This document shows positions 11,869-22,500 of a stretch of DNA of 64,000 nt, one piece after another. The stretch comes from Archegozetes longisetosus. Its lineage: Eukaryota > Arthropoda > Arachnida > Sarcoptiformes > Trhypochthoniidae. Within the stretch, counting starts at the first letter, position 1. Each line of letters begins with the position of its first letter. The notes beneath the pieces are model-generated. The model saw only the letters and a program-made list of their open reading frames with translations, did no database searches and had not been told where the DNA came from. The stretch is taken from positions 16,832,220 to 16,896,219 of the forward strand of contig JAEMBT020000001.1 of the NCBI GenBank assembly GCA_018873245.2. The letters are read 5' to 3'. The translations under genes were made by a program, and so were the position numbers.

Positions 11869-12821
11869 TTAACTATTACTACAAACACACAAGTCCACTA
11901 ATTTTGAAAGTTTTTCAAATAATTTATATTTTTCAAAAACTCAGTCATAAACGTATAAAACGGATTTTTAATTGAAAAATTTTAGATTATAAATTTCGTA
12001 GTTTATATCGTTTTGTTCTGAAAATTTTCTTAATTGTGTTAATCTTAATGAGACATTTGGCAATAAAAAAACATCAAACAATAGTGAAATAATTAGAGTT
12101 TTATCATAAAAGCTTTCACCTATGTTTACATATTTTATTGAGAGTGAATTAGAATCGTTTTAGTTAGATGTTGTAAGGATTTTGATTTTAGAATAAATTT
12201 ACGAAAACGTTTTAGTGAATTTTTTCAGTCGGCTGAGTTTCGAATGTTTGATCAATAAAAATCGGGTTGAAGTTATAAGACTCGGAGAATAAGATTAGAC
12301 AATGACCTTCTTGATAATCAGTAGCCATTACTATAAAGATAAAATTTGAGTATCGAAAACTGTTATTTGTGTTAATATTCATTTAAATAAGATTTGAATA
12401 AAAAACAAACGTTAATCTGACGCAAATTTCAAAATTGAATCAATGATGGACATTTATTAAACGGTTTGAGGACAACAGTATTATTCGCGAAATTAAATAG
12501 GATATCAAATAGGATATAAACGATAACTATAATATTTTTCAAAAGATTTCAATACAGGTCTACTGTTTGTCCCTATTTCGAACAGATGCAGGTTCACATC
12601 ACATTCATTTGGATCTACACAAACATCTCTGAATGTAGATGATTTTCGAAAATCGAATTGCATTATTTTAGATAATTGCACTAATCTATCGTTTGCACGA
12701 ATTTCATTGAAAACTTGATTACAAAATTGATAATACTATGAAATCCATCAAAATTTGGTTGTTGTTCGAATGATACATATTTACTTTCAGAACTTAATCA
12801 ATTGGTGACACAATTTCGGAG

Positions 12822-12829
12822 TATATAAA
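12822..12829 (+). promoter_or_regulatory. TATA box of gene A
   Basis: TATATAAA lies 80 bp upstream of the gene A start codon. The same box is present in the other copies (15,295-15,302, minus; 19,693-19,700, plus). About 400 bp upstream of it is shared by all gene A copies, so the proximal promoter was duplicated with each gene. Confidence 0.6.
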
Positions 12830-12908
12830 ACCTGAAGTTTGATTCAATAGAAGTAATTCTAACCGAAAACTCGGATACGTCTGATATTGTTGAATAAATT
12901 GAATCAGA

Positions 12909-13204
12909 ATGAAGTCGTTGATTTGTCTTTTGCTCATTTCATTATTTGGTGAGTAAACGAATTGAAAGCATATTACTTTGAATTAATTTATTAACCTTTC
13001 AATATTACAGCTCTGAATGAGGCGTTTCAATGTCCTCAACCCAATGGAATGTTCATCGATCCTAATGACAGACATACTATATATAATTGCAACAATGGAC
13101 AGCCATCAGTAGCTATGACATGCAATCCTGGAATCTTTACCTACGATCCAAATACCAAAACTCTGACGTGTGGTGGCGGATCAACCATCAAGTTACTACT
13201 TTGA
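12909..13204 (+). CDS. Small secreted peritrophin-like protein A (left-arm copy)
   Basis: Exon 1 is 12909-12948 and encodes most of the signal peptide. The 62-nt intron (GTGAGT...TTACAG) is in phase 1. Exon 2 is 13011-13204. The product is 77 residues: signal peptide about 1-18, then FQCPQPNGMFIDPNDRHTIY. Cysteines are at 21, 40, 51 and 67, with FTYDPNTKTLTC closing the domain. This is a peritrophin-A/CBM14 domain lacking the usual second and one later cysteine, the arrangement reported for dust-mite group 23 proteins. The tail is GGGSTIKLLL. Likely role: secreted, gut or cuticle chitin-associated. Its 3' flank runs directly into the palindrome centre. Frames at 13087-13284 and 13587-13805 are out-of-frame shadows or flanking DNA. 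Confidence 0.85.
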
Positions 13205-13866
13205 TCTTAATAATTGTTCGCTTACATAAAATTCTCTCTTATTTTCTTGTAACAATTGAATTAAATAAAATCGAACTTCGATAAACACTTGATAGTTTCT
13301 TTCAATGATTTGAATTTTACTGACAGTTATAACTTTCATTCATCCAATTACTTTTGAGAGTAATGAATCCAAATTGAAAATACACTAAATAAAGCTGAAC
13401 TCATTTCAAATACTCATCGAAATCAGATTAGAAGCATCTGAAGCCTTGACCGTAAAAGTAGACACTTCTCTACTTTGAAATTTTAAAAGTTTACATTATT
13501 AATAATTATGAAACCCAATCCAAAAATCAAATTTGATTATTAAGTCTCGCCATTTAGTCTCAATCAATAATTGAATATTTTTCAATTTGAAAATATGTGC
13601 TTCTCTACAGAGAGTACAGAAAGGTTTTATCTATGTTTTAAAGTATAGTATCAGATATATCAATTTGATCTTTAGAAAAAATTCATTCAAATCAATTTGT
13701 TTTCGAAGTTCAAATATTATAGTTAGTTTGTATAAATTATTTTCTGAATTTGAATGCGTGCTTGTACATTTATTTTTAACTAAAAATGCGTATGCTGCTT
13801 ATTAATATATGTTTATTAAATTGAGTTTATAAAATTCTTTTATGCAATATAAATCTATTTAAATAC

Positions 13867-14257
13867 CAATTTTGAGACTTTGAGATTATTATCAAATAAA
13901 ATGTCTTTAGATGGACACTACTGCTATCATTATCACCATCAATATCACTAATTTAGCCGAGGAAGCGGTTCCTTAAGCTTAATCAAACCATACTGAAGCT
14001 CTGCAACAACACAAGCAAAACTGATATAAACATGATTTCTTTATCATCACCAACTGATCCATGATCAAAGATGATGATAAAGAAATCATGTTTATATCGG
14101 TTTTGCTTGTGTTGTTGTTGCAGAGCTTCAGTATGGTTAGATTAAGCTTAAGGAACCGCTTCCTCGGCTAAATTAGTGATATTGATGGTGATAATGATAG
14201 CAGTAGTGTCCATCTAAAGACATTTTATTTGATAATAATCTCAAAGTCTCAAAATTG
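13867..14257. repeat. Foldback hairpin at the palindrome axis
   Basis: Two arms of about 180 bp face each other around a 22-nt loop at 14,050-14,071. Unlike the flanking arms, its halves differ: T at 14,022 opposes C, there is a 3-bp extra TTG near 14,113-14,118, and GGTTAGATT opposes GGTTTGATT. Read on the minus strand, loop and stem match the hairpin at 20,746-21,117, so the loop is inverted between the two copies. In the outer stem, however, both halves are of one type only, which marks a template switch (see findings). No target duplication was identified, so whether it is a foldback transposon is undecided. Confidence 0.85.
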
Positions 14258-14919
14258 GTATTTAAATAGATTTATATTGCATAAAAGAATTTTATAAACT
14301 CAATTTAATAAACATATATTAATAAGCAGCATACGCATTTTTAGTTAAAAATAAATGTACAAGCACGCATTCAAATTCAGAAAATAATTTATACAAACTA
14401 ACTATAATATTTGAACTTCGAAAACAAATTGATTTGAATGAATTTTTTCTAAAGATCAAATTGATATATCTGATACTATACTTTAAAACATAGATAAAAC
14501 CTTTCTGTACTCTCTGTAGAGAAGCACATATTTTCAAATTGAAAAATATTCAATTATTGATTGAGACTAAATGGCGAGACTTAATAATCAAATTTGATTT
14601 TTGGATTGGGTTTCATAATTATTAATAATGTAAACTTTTAAAATTTCAAAGTAGAGAAGTGTCTACTTTTACGGTCAAGGCTTCAGATGCTTCTAATCTG
14701 ATTTCGATGAGTATTTGAAATGAGTTCAGCTTTATTTAGTGTATTTTCAATTTGGATTCATTACTCTCAAAAGTAATTGGATGAATGAAAGTTATAACTG
14801 TCAGTAAAATTCAAATCATTGAAAGAAACTATCAAGTGTTTATCGAAGTTCGATTTTATTTAATTCAATTGTTACAAGAAAATAAGAGAGAATTTTATGT
14901 AAGCGAACAATTATTAAGA

Positions 14920-15215
14920 TCAAAGTAGTAACTTGATGGTTGATCCGCCACCACACGTCAGAGTTTTGGTATTTGGATCGTAGGTAAAGATTCCAGGATT
15001 GCATGTCATAGCTACTGATGGCTGTCCATTGTTGCAATTATATATAGTATGTCTGTCATTAGGATCGATGAACATTCCATTGGGTTGAGGACATTGAAAC
15101 GCCTCATTCAGAGCTGTAATATTGAAAGGTTAATAAATTAATTCAAAGTAATATGCTTTCAATTCGTTTACTCACCAAATAATGAAATGAGCAAAAGACA
15201 AATCAACGACTTCAT
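14920..15215 (-). CDS. Small secreted peritrophin-like protein A' (right-arm copy)
   Basis: Mirror image of the copy at 12909-13204. Exons are 15215-15176 and 15113-14920; the encoded 77-residue protein appears identical (CPQPNGMF domain start, four domain cysteines). The TATA box is at 15,295-15,302. The two copies are tail-to-tail with about 1.7 kb between their stop codons, including the hairpin, so transcription that runs through the centre would give RNA able to pair with itself. Confidence 0.85.
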
Positions 15216-16255
15216 TCTGATTCAATTTATTCAACAATATCAGACGTATCCGAGTTTTCGGTTAGAATTACTTCTATTGAATCAAACTTCAGGTTTTATA
15301 TACTCCGAAATTGTGTCACCAATTGATTAAGTTCTGAAAGTAAATATGTATCATTCGAACAACAACCAAATTTTGATGGATTTCATAGTATTATCAATTT
15401 TGTAATCAAGTTTTCAATGAAATTCGTGCAAACGATAGATTAGTGCAATTATCTAAAATAATGCAATTCGATTTTCGAAAATCATCTACATTCAGAGATG
15501 TTTGTGTAGATCCAAATGAATGTGATGTGAACCTGCATCTGTTCGAAATAGGGACAAACAGTAGACCTGTATTGAAATCTTTTGAAAAATATTATAGTTA
15601 TCGTTTATATCCTATTTGATATCCTATTTAATTTCGCGAATAATACTGTTGTCCTCAAACCGTTTAATAAATGTCCATCATTGATTCAATTTTGAAATTT
15701 GCGTCAGATTAACGTTTGTTTTTTATTCAAATCTTATTTAAATGAATATTAACACAAATAACAGTTTTCGATACTCAAATTTTATCTTTATAGTAATGGC
15801 TACTGATTATCAAGAAGGTCATTGTCTAATCTTATTCTCCGAGTCTTATAACTTCAACCCGATTTTTATTGATCAAACATTCGAAACTCAGCCGACTGAA
15901 AAAATTCACTAAAACGTTTTCGTAAATTTATTCTAAAATCAAAATCCTTACAACATCTAACTAAAACGATTCTAATTCACTCTCAATAAAATATGTAAAC
16001 ATAGGTGAAAGCTTTTATGATAAAACTCTAATAATTTCACTATTGTTTGTTGTTTTTTTATTGCCAAATGTCTCATTAAGATTAACACAATTAAGAAAAT
16101 TTTCAGAACAAAACGATATAAACTACGAAATTTATAATCTAAAATTTTTCAATTAAAAATCCGTTTTATACGTTTATGACTGAGTTTTTGAAAAATATAA
16201 ATTATTTGAAAAACTTTCAAAATTAGTGGACTTGTGTGTTTGTAGTAATAGTTAA

Positions 16256-16641
16256 CCCTTCGTCACAACTTAACTTCCGAAAACGTAAAATTAAATCCCT
16301 TCCCGGTTTTCCACCCTTTATATCTGTTCTACGTTAGTCCTGATACTTTAAGAATCTAAGTTTGCCCCTTTTTCGAAGTTTTAATTTGCTAATTAATTTC
16401 TAGTTATTATCTGTTACAGTGTCATTAGTGGTTCAAATTGCTAGTAGCGACATCACAGCACTGTGACACATAGTAAACACGAAGCACTGCAATGTTAATT
16501 AGTCAGGTTTTTTGTCATTCAAAGTAAGATATATAACTGAGAAGTATCTAAATTCTAAACAAATTACGACATTTTGTTGATTTAAGCGAGGTTTTTAAAG
16601 TAAAACTTGGGAAAATTTTACCCCACAGTTGTGACGATGGG
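16256..16641. mobile_element. piggyBac-type MITE (right copy)
   Basis: Mirror of 11483-11868 with the same TTAA flanks and CCCWTCGTCACAACT terminal repeats. Its presence at the same position in both arms means it was carried along in the duplication rather than inserted twice. Confidence 0.85.
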
Positions 16642-17040
16642 TTAATTTCCTGAGTACTTTATCTTCACTTATAACTTTTTTATCAGAAACATTTTTTATC
16701 ATTTTTAACAAAAGGCAAAAATTTTTTGAAAAAATTTCCAGTTTAGTAACAAAATTAATTTAAATGTCAACTCTGAAAACATAATCTAAATTCGAAATGA
16801 TTATGGCTGTGGAGTAAAAACAAGCAACATCTATTGGTTTTAAATAATAGAAATTGATTCTAATAAACAGTTCATAGGGTTTTATTTTGCATAAGATTAT
16901 TAAAACTCAGTAAACTTATTCTCAATTTAAATTTCATCATTTTATTGCATTTCTCTCATCTCACAATAAAATATTTGGTTTATTCGATAATTCATGAAGA
17001 TATTACACACTTTGAATGTATTTATCTAAATGATAATACA

Positions 17041-17338
17041 TTAGAGAAAGAAGTCATGCCATATAACCTTTCCATTGCAATGAATCTGTTTAGTATTGGG
17101 ATCGTATGTGAACGCATCCATACATTCCATTACTGTTTCGAGATGTGCCACACGATTAATGCAATTATAGATCCTGTTCTTATCACTAGTATCTACGAAC
17201 GTTCCATCAGGTTGTGGACATTGAAAGGCTTGGCTCAAAACTGCAATAAGATTCAAATAAATTTCAAAATTATAATATTTCATAAATTTTCTGATTACCA
17301 AAACAGGCGATCAATAAAATCACAATTACTGTTTTCAT
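17041..17338 (-). CDS. Small secreted peritrophin-like protein B (right copy)
   Basis: Mirror of 10786-11083: exon 1 17338-17299, exon 2 17240-17041, encoding the same 79-residue four-cysteine protein with signal peptide and FQCPQPDGTF start. TATA box at 17,426-17,435. The overlapping plus-strand frame 16945-17391 lies antisense to it and is not considered a gene. Confidence 0.82.
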
Positions 17339-17986
17339 TATGCAATGCAATTCTTTGGATTATTACTCTAAACGTTTGTCTATTGGAATAGACTTTAAGA
17401 ATAAAACATCGTTACTTTCGACAGGTTTATATATACACCGAATCAAAGACTATCAACCAGTTATGAACAGATGAACTTTTCTTGTCTTTACAACTATTCT
17501 CAATCATACAGATTATGTTCTCATGTAATCACTGATAAGGCTTGAAATGGAGTTTAACTTTGATGTACTGAAATTCAGCCATAGATTGACTAAACGTGAC
17601 ATGTGTTAGATTTCACATTAGCTTTTAGATCACTTAAATTACTGCATTAATTTTGTTGTTCAGCAAATTTAATCTAAATCGCAATTTACATCTTCTGTCT
17701 AATGATTAAAAGAGTGACAAAATGAAACTTTTGATAAAATTTCTATAGAATTTTCGACTCCAATAATTCCACGGTTGCAATAACTTATCAACAATTCTTA
17801 GCAATAATACAGATAACAGAATTGTTGCATCGCAATCATTTGATAAATACTGACCTATTGAGCCGAATTTCAGAATCGATATGAGATTAAGTTCAAAATC
17901 AACACTTTTTCAAATCATATAAATACAGATATTTTTGAGCTGATAAACATATTAAAAATCGGAAATAACTGATCGATTGAGTCAAA

Positions 17987-18281
17987 ATGAAAAAAGCTGT
18001 GGTTTTTATTCTATTGGTCTCATTATCTGGTAAGTTACTGAGTTAGTCAATCGATTGTGAATGTTTCTAAATATTTATTAATAATTTCAGCGATTGTCGA
18101 ATCAGCATTTGTATGTCCTCAACCGAGTGGTAACTTCTTTGATGTGAACGATCAGAATAAGCTCTATCTTTGCACTAATAATGTTCCGTCACTCTTTAAG
18201 AAGCTGACTTGTCAGACCGGCTTCTACTTCGATCCAAATGATAAAATAAATAAATGCGACAGCACACTGATTTTATCATAA
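17987..18281 (+). CDS. Small secreted peritrophin-like protein C (right copy)
   Basis: Mirror of 9843-10137: exon 1 17987-18029, exon 2 18091-18281, encoding the same 77-residue protein with four domain cysteines (about 23, 42, 55, 70). ATATAAATA at 17,917-17,925 is the likely TATA element. B and C are divergently transcribed with 649 bp between their start codons, which may hold shared regulatory DNA. Confidence 0.8.
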
Positions 18282-18566
18282 ATTGTTTTCAGATTCGATT
18301 TTATCAAATCGATAAAATCGACCAATTAGTAAAACAGTGATAAATCAAAAATAAAAGTTAAAATGATTATTTGATTTGAAATAAAATAAAACAATTTTCC
18401 AAAATATAATATTGTGATCGTTCGATTTAACTACTGATTGTTTGTGGCGAGTTGTACTCGCTTAATCTTTGAATTTTTATATTATACAAGAGGCTTTTAT
18501 TAGTAAATAAAGAATATAAATGAGTTTAATTTGTAGTTTAAAGGTTGTCAAGTTATAAGTCAAAGT

Positions 18567-18905
18567 GTGTTATTACTTGACCTTATCTCGGTCAGGGTCA
18601 AGATGGGTATCTCGTTTTTTTCTTCTGATCGAGTAACATTCAAATATTTATGGATGCTATATTCTTGTATAATACGACAATCGAACACTATCACTTGTGA
18701 ATTTGCTTTCCAGTTCGCTGAGAATAAACAATATTTAGTTGAAGAAGTCGGAAATGTTGCAAATATTAGAATTAATCTCGATATCTATCCTCAATTGAGA
18801 GGTAAATTTTCATATAAAATGCCTGCAGGGATTTCCAAGAAAGCTGGAATTTGCTTTAAAAGCCTAAGACAGACAATTGTGAAGTATTCGATAAAACTGA
18901 TTTAG
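18567..18905 (+). CDS. ORF D, unidentified small protein (right copy)
   Basis: Mirror of 9219-9557, same 112-codon frame. Just upstream of the inner ATG is a small inverted repeat (TTGACCTTATC and GGTCAGGGTCAAG). It lies downstream of gene C in the same direction; no splice link to gene C is evident because C ends in a clear stop. Function unknown. Confidence 0.25.
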   Translation: MLLLDLISVRVKMGISFFSSDRVTFKYLWMLYSCIIRQSNTITCEFAFQFAENKQYLVEEVGNVANIRINLDIYPQLRGKFSYKMPAGISKKAGICFKSLRQTIVKYSIKLI

Positions 18906-19278
18906 TAATTAAGAATAAGTAAAACACATAGTATTAGAACCTGTTATCAAACTGATGAATACTTTAGATTTACCTCGAAATGAGGCTCAGACTTTTTATG
19001 ATTTTAAAAAGAGACTGAAAGCAACCCAAAACTTATAAAACGGAAACTATAATCAGCTACGAATTTGAGAGACATTTGATTATTGATCATTTTAATCATA
19101 TATCCTGAGTATTGTATTTTGATCATTAATAATTTCTGCAGAAACTAAAGTCAGGTAATTGATCAGGTCAATCAATAAGTTCTCGGCTTATACTAGTAAT
19201 CCATTAATTTTCATGCATACGATTTCCAGAAATTATTGACTAACTGATGATTTGCGAATAAGGTGCAAGCAAAAAGCA

Positions 19279-20745
19279 AACGTTAATCTGACGCAAATTT
19301 CAAAATTGAATCAATGATGGACATTTATTAAACGGTTTGAGGACAACAGTATTATTCGCGAAATTAAATAGGATATCAAATAGGATATAAACGATAACTA
19401 TAATATTTTTCAAAAGATTTCAATACAGGTCTACTGTTTGTCCCTATTTCGAACAGATGCAGGTTCACATCACATTCATTTGGATCTACACAAACATCTC
19501 TGAATGTAGATGATTTTCGAAAATCGAATTGCATTATTTTAGATAATTGCACTAATCTATCGTTTGCACGAATTTCATTGAAAACTTGATTACAAAATTG
19601 ATAATACTATGAAATCCATCAAAATTTGGTTGTTGTTCGAATGATACATATTTACTTTCAGAACTTAATCAATTGGTGACACAATTTCGGAGTATATAAA
19701 ACCTGAAGTTTGATTCAATAGAAGTAATTCTAACCGAAAACTCGGATACGTCTGATATTGTTGAATAAATTGAATCAGAATGAAGTCGTTGATTTGTCTT
19801 TTGCTCATTTCATTATTTGGTGAGTAAACGAATTGAAAGCATATTACTTTGAATTAATTTATTAACCTTTCAATATTACAGCTCTGAATGAGGCGTTTCA
19901 ATGTCCTCAACCCAATGGAATGTTCATCGATCCTAATGACAGACATACTATATATAATTGCAACAATGGACAGCCATCAGTAGCTATGACATGCAATCCT
20001 GGAATCTTTACCTACGATCCAAATACCAAAACTCTGACGTGTGGTGGCGGATCAACCATCAAGTTACTACTTTGATCTTAATAATTGTTCGCTTACATAA
20101 AATTCTCTCTTATTTTCTTGTAACAATTGAATTAAATAAAATCGAACTTCGATAAACACTTGATAGTTTCTTTCAATGATTTGAATTTTACTGACAGTTA
20201 TAACTTTCATTCATCCAATTACTTTTGAGAGTAATGAATCCAAATTGAAAATACACTAAATAAAGCTGAACTCATTTCAAATACTCATCGAAATCAGATT
20301 AGAAGCATCTGAAGCCTTGACCGTAAAAGTAGACACTTCTCTACTTTGAAATTTTAAAAGTTTACATTATTAATAATTATGAAACCCAATCCAAAAATCA
20401 AATTTGATTATTAAGTCTCGCCATTTAGTCTCAATCAATAATTGAATATTTTTCAATTTGAAAATATGTGCTTCTCTACAGAGAGTACAGAAAGCTTTTA
20501 TCTATGTTTTAAAGTATAGTATCAGATATATCAATTTGATCTTTAGAAAAAATTCATTCAAATCAATTTGTTTTCGAAGTTCAAATATTATAGTTAGTTT
20601 GTATAAATTATTTTCTGAATTTGAATGCGTGCTTGTACATTTATTTTTAACTAAAAATGCGTATGCTGCTTATTAATATATGTTTATTAAATTGAGTTTA
20701 TAAAATTCTTTTATGCAATATAAATCTATTTAAATACCAATTTTG
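19279..20745 (+). repeat. Third copy of the gene A repeat unit (direct to 12,408-13,874)
   Basis: Offset from the left-arm copy is exactly 6,871 bp throughout, including promoter, gene A and 3' flank; I saw only isolated substitutions (for example G to C near 20,490). It is inverted relative to 14,250-15,716, so the B-C-D segment (15.7-19.3 kb) is flanked by inverted repeats of about 1.5-1.7 kb. Confidence 0.9.
19780..20075 (+). CDS. Small secreted peritrophin-like protein A'' (third intact copy)
   Basis: Exons 19780-19819 and 19882-20075 encode the same 77-residue protein as the other gene A copies: signal peptide, CPQPNGMF start and four domain cysteines. TATA box at 19,693-19,700. This copy straddles the palindrome boundary at 19,963, which falls inside exon 2, so it is the probable template of the truncated copy at 8158-8344. 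Confidence 0.85.
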
Positions 20746-21117
20746 AGACTTTGAGATTATTATCAAATAAAATGTCTTTAGATGGACACTACTGCTATCA
20801 TTATCACCATCAATATCACTAATTTAGCCGAGGAAGCGGTTCCTTAAGCTTAATCAAACCATACTGAAGCTCTGCAACAACACAAGCAAAACCGATATAA
20901 ACATGATTTCTTTATCATCATCTTTGATCATGGATCAGTTGGTGATGATAAAGAAATCATGTTTATATCAGTTTTGCTTGTGTTGTTGCAGAGCTTCAGT
21001 ATGGTTTGATTAAGCTTAAGGAACCGCTTCCTTTGGTAAATCAGTGATATTGATGATGATAACGATAGCAGTAATGTCCATCTAAAGATATTTTATTTGA
21101 TAATAATCTCAAAGTCT
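20746..21117. repeat. Second foldback hairpin (372 bp)
   Basis: Arms of about 175 bp begin AGACTTTGAGATTATTATC and end in its complement; the loop (about 22 nt) contains TTTGATCATGGATCAG. The arms have diverged from each other at several sites (CTCGGCTAAATTAG against CTTTGGTAAATCAG, ATGGTGAT against ATGATGAT), so each half can be recognised. Right of 21,117 the sequence is unrelated, giving the original border of the hairpin. Long hairpins of this kind extrude easily and are prone to breakage. Confidence 0.85.
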
Positions 21118-21358
21118 ACAGTTGCAGATACGCAAATTGTACTTGCGATAACTATGTGCGAATTATCTCTAACTAGAGATTTTTCATTTAGGGTTTTCTG
21201 CAGCCTGCAGATCTAAAATGCGACCAATTAAATTCATCGAAAGACATTATTCGGACGCAAAATACATCTTTTAGCCTGACTTAGCGTCGAGTCATTACGC
21301 AAATTCCACTCAAGACGAATAGGCGCGTCTCAACATCAAAATCGTACCTAAAACTTCA
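21118..21358. other. Intergenic, probable older transposon debris
   Basis: No open frame of note. The GC content is slightly higher than the surroundings and the sequence runs into a transposase fragment, so it may be the rest of that transposon, worn past recognition. Confidence 0.3.
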
Positions 21359-21562
21359 AATTCTCTGAATGTACCTCAAGTAAGTGCTATTGAAAATTTT
21401 TGGGCTACTTTGAAAGGAAGAGTCTATAAAAATGATTGGACAGCAGAAAATATTGAAGAATTAATAATAGAAATAAAGTTTGAGCTCAAAAAGCGCCAAT
21501 AACAATATGCCAGAACCTAATGAGGGGTCTCAAGACAAAAGTGATAAAAGCAGCAGATATAA
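21359..21562 (+). pseudogene. Tc1/mariner-type transposase C-terminal fragment
   Basis: The frame reads NVPQVSAIENFWATLKGRVY and then NDWTAENIEELI, matching the NxxxIExFWxxLK block that carries the third catalytic acidic residue of Tc1/mariner transposases. After a stop and frameshift near 21,500 the expected LMRGLKTKVIKAAD C-terminal helix follows. The N-terminal two thirds are missing. Dead remnant; different family from the element at 41,322. Confidence 0.7.
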
Positions 21563-22500
21563 TAAAATTCAGTTCAAATTAAAGCTTAATTAGTTTTTGC
21601 TAAACCTCCTTGCAAAAGATTTTATTAAACCCTGTATATCAAAATTTTGCTGCGCGATTAAAAAACAATTATATTATTATAACTTACCCGGGAGTTTTTT
21701 AACATTTCGAGAATTTTTATATTTTTAATAAACAACATTTTCAATTTGTTTATACTTTTGAAAATTGGCTCCACCTTTGCTGACATATTCCACTATTCTA
21801 TATACTTCAATTTGCGAAATCTATTTTGAATTGAGAATTTTCTAAAATTTTCATTAGATAATTTTGAGTACGAAGCGATACTTTTCATTTGATCATAAGC
21901 ATACTTTTATTCAGTGGTATCATTTTGTTCAAATTCATATTCGTATTCAGAATCACTTTCTAAAGTTCGCTTATTATTCCAATCATTGCCATCCAATTCA
22001 AAATCATAATCAACTTCAATATCAGACTGTTCTAAATATTCTTCACTATTAAAATTATTATTTAATATTACATCTAGACAATTGAGTAGTAATTGAGCTA
22101 TTAGTTTTTCATCCTCGGTAACTTTTGTCCTCATATTTTTAAACTTTTCACTAACAATTATTTGCAATTCATAGACGATATTAATTGGATTAACGATTTA
22201 AAATATAATTAATTTGAAAATAAATAGTATCTTTATAAATAAATGTAAAAACAAACTTGATCAAAAGTTAAACTTTTGTAGTGATTATTTACTAAAATGT
22301 ATGCTGTAAGGGGTAGAAATGCTTAATGAGCAAATCTCTCTCAAGATATGCTATACTTTGATCCAATTTATTTAATACCAAATTTAGTGCTCAGCATTTT
22401 TATTGTGATTAAATATTAAATTATGACATTATCATTAAATTAGTAACGACCAAAATTTGAAATTTTTGAAACAGATCTGAAAGTTTCCTTCTGAAAATAA
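21563..22500. other. Intergenic; one acidic ORF of doubtful status
   Basis: A minus-strand frame (22167-21907, 86 codons) encodes an acidic peptide rich in D and E (DSEYEYEFEQND). It resembles the acidic tails seen in some transposon proteins but lacks a motif. I do not call it a gene. The rest is A/T-rich. Confidence 0.3.

Larger units (their letters stand above)
8161..14021 (-). repeat. Left arm of giant palindrome
   Basis: This stretch is the reverse complement of 14,103-19,963. Every pair of corresponding features sums to 28,124 (for example 9219/18905, 10733/17391 and 13087/15037), so there is no net length change over 5.9 kb outside the central hairpin. Spot comparison showed only a few substitutions (near 8572, 11215, 12075 and 12093). 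The arm carries truncated gene A, ORF D, gene C, gene B, a piggyBac-type MITE and an intact gene A. Near identity means recent origin, ongoing conversion between arms, or an assembly product. Confidence 0.95.
14103..19963 (+). repeat. Right arm of giant palindrome
   Basis: Mirror image of 8,161-14,021. The right arm is likely the older template, because here gene A'' continues intact past the mirror boundary at 19,963 and ends in a normal stop, whereas the left copy is cut at the same base. The right arm itself is bounded by two inverted copies of gene A (14,103-15,716 and 19,279-20,892). Confidence 0.95.

Noticed and set aside
13587-13805. 72-codon frame repeated at 14319-14537 and 20458-20676
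   Set aside because: It lies in gene A 3' flanking DNA, has no recognisable features and exists in three copies only because the DNA was copied.
16945-17391. 148-codon frame on both arms (also 10733-11179)
   Set aside because: It is antisense to the spliced peritrophin gene B, whose signal peptide, splice sites and cysteines fit much better.
21907-22167. Acidic 86-codon minus-strand frame
   Set aside because: No start context, motif or neighbour supports a gene; composition alone is not enough.
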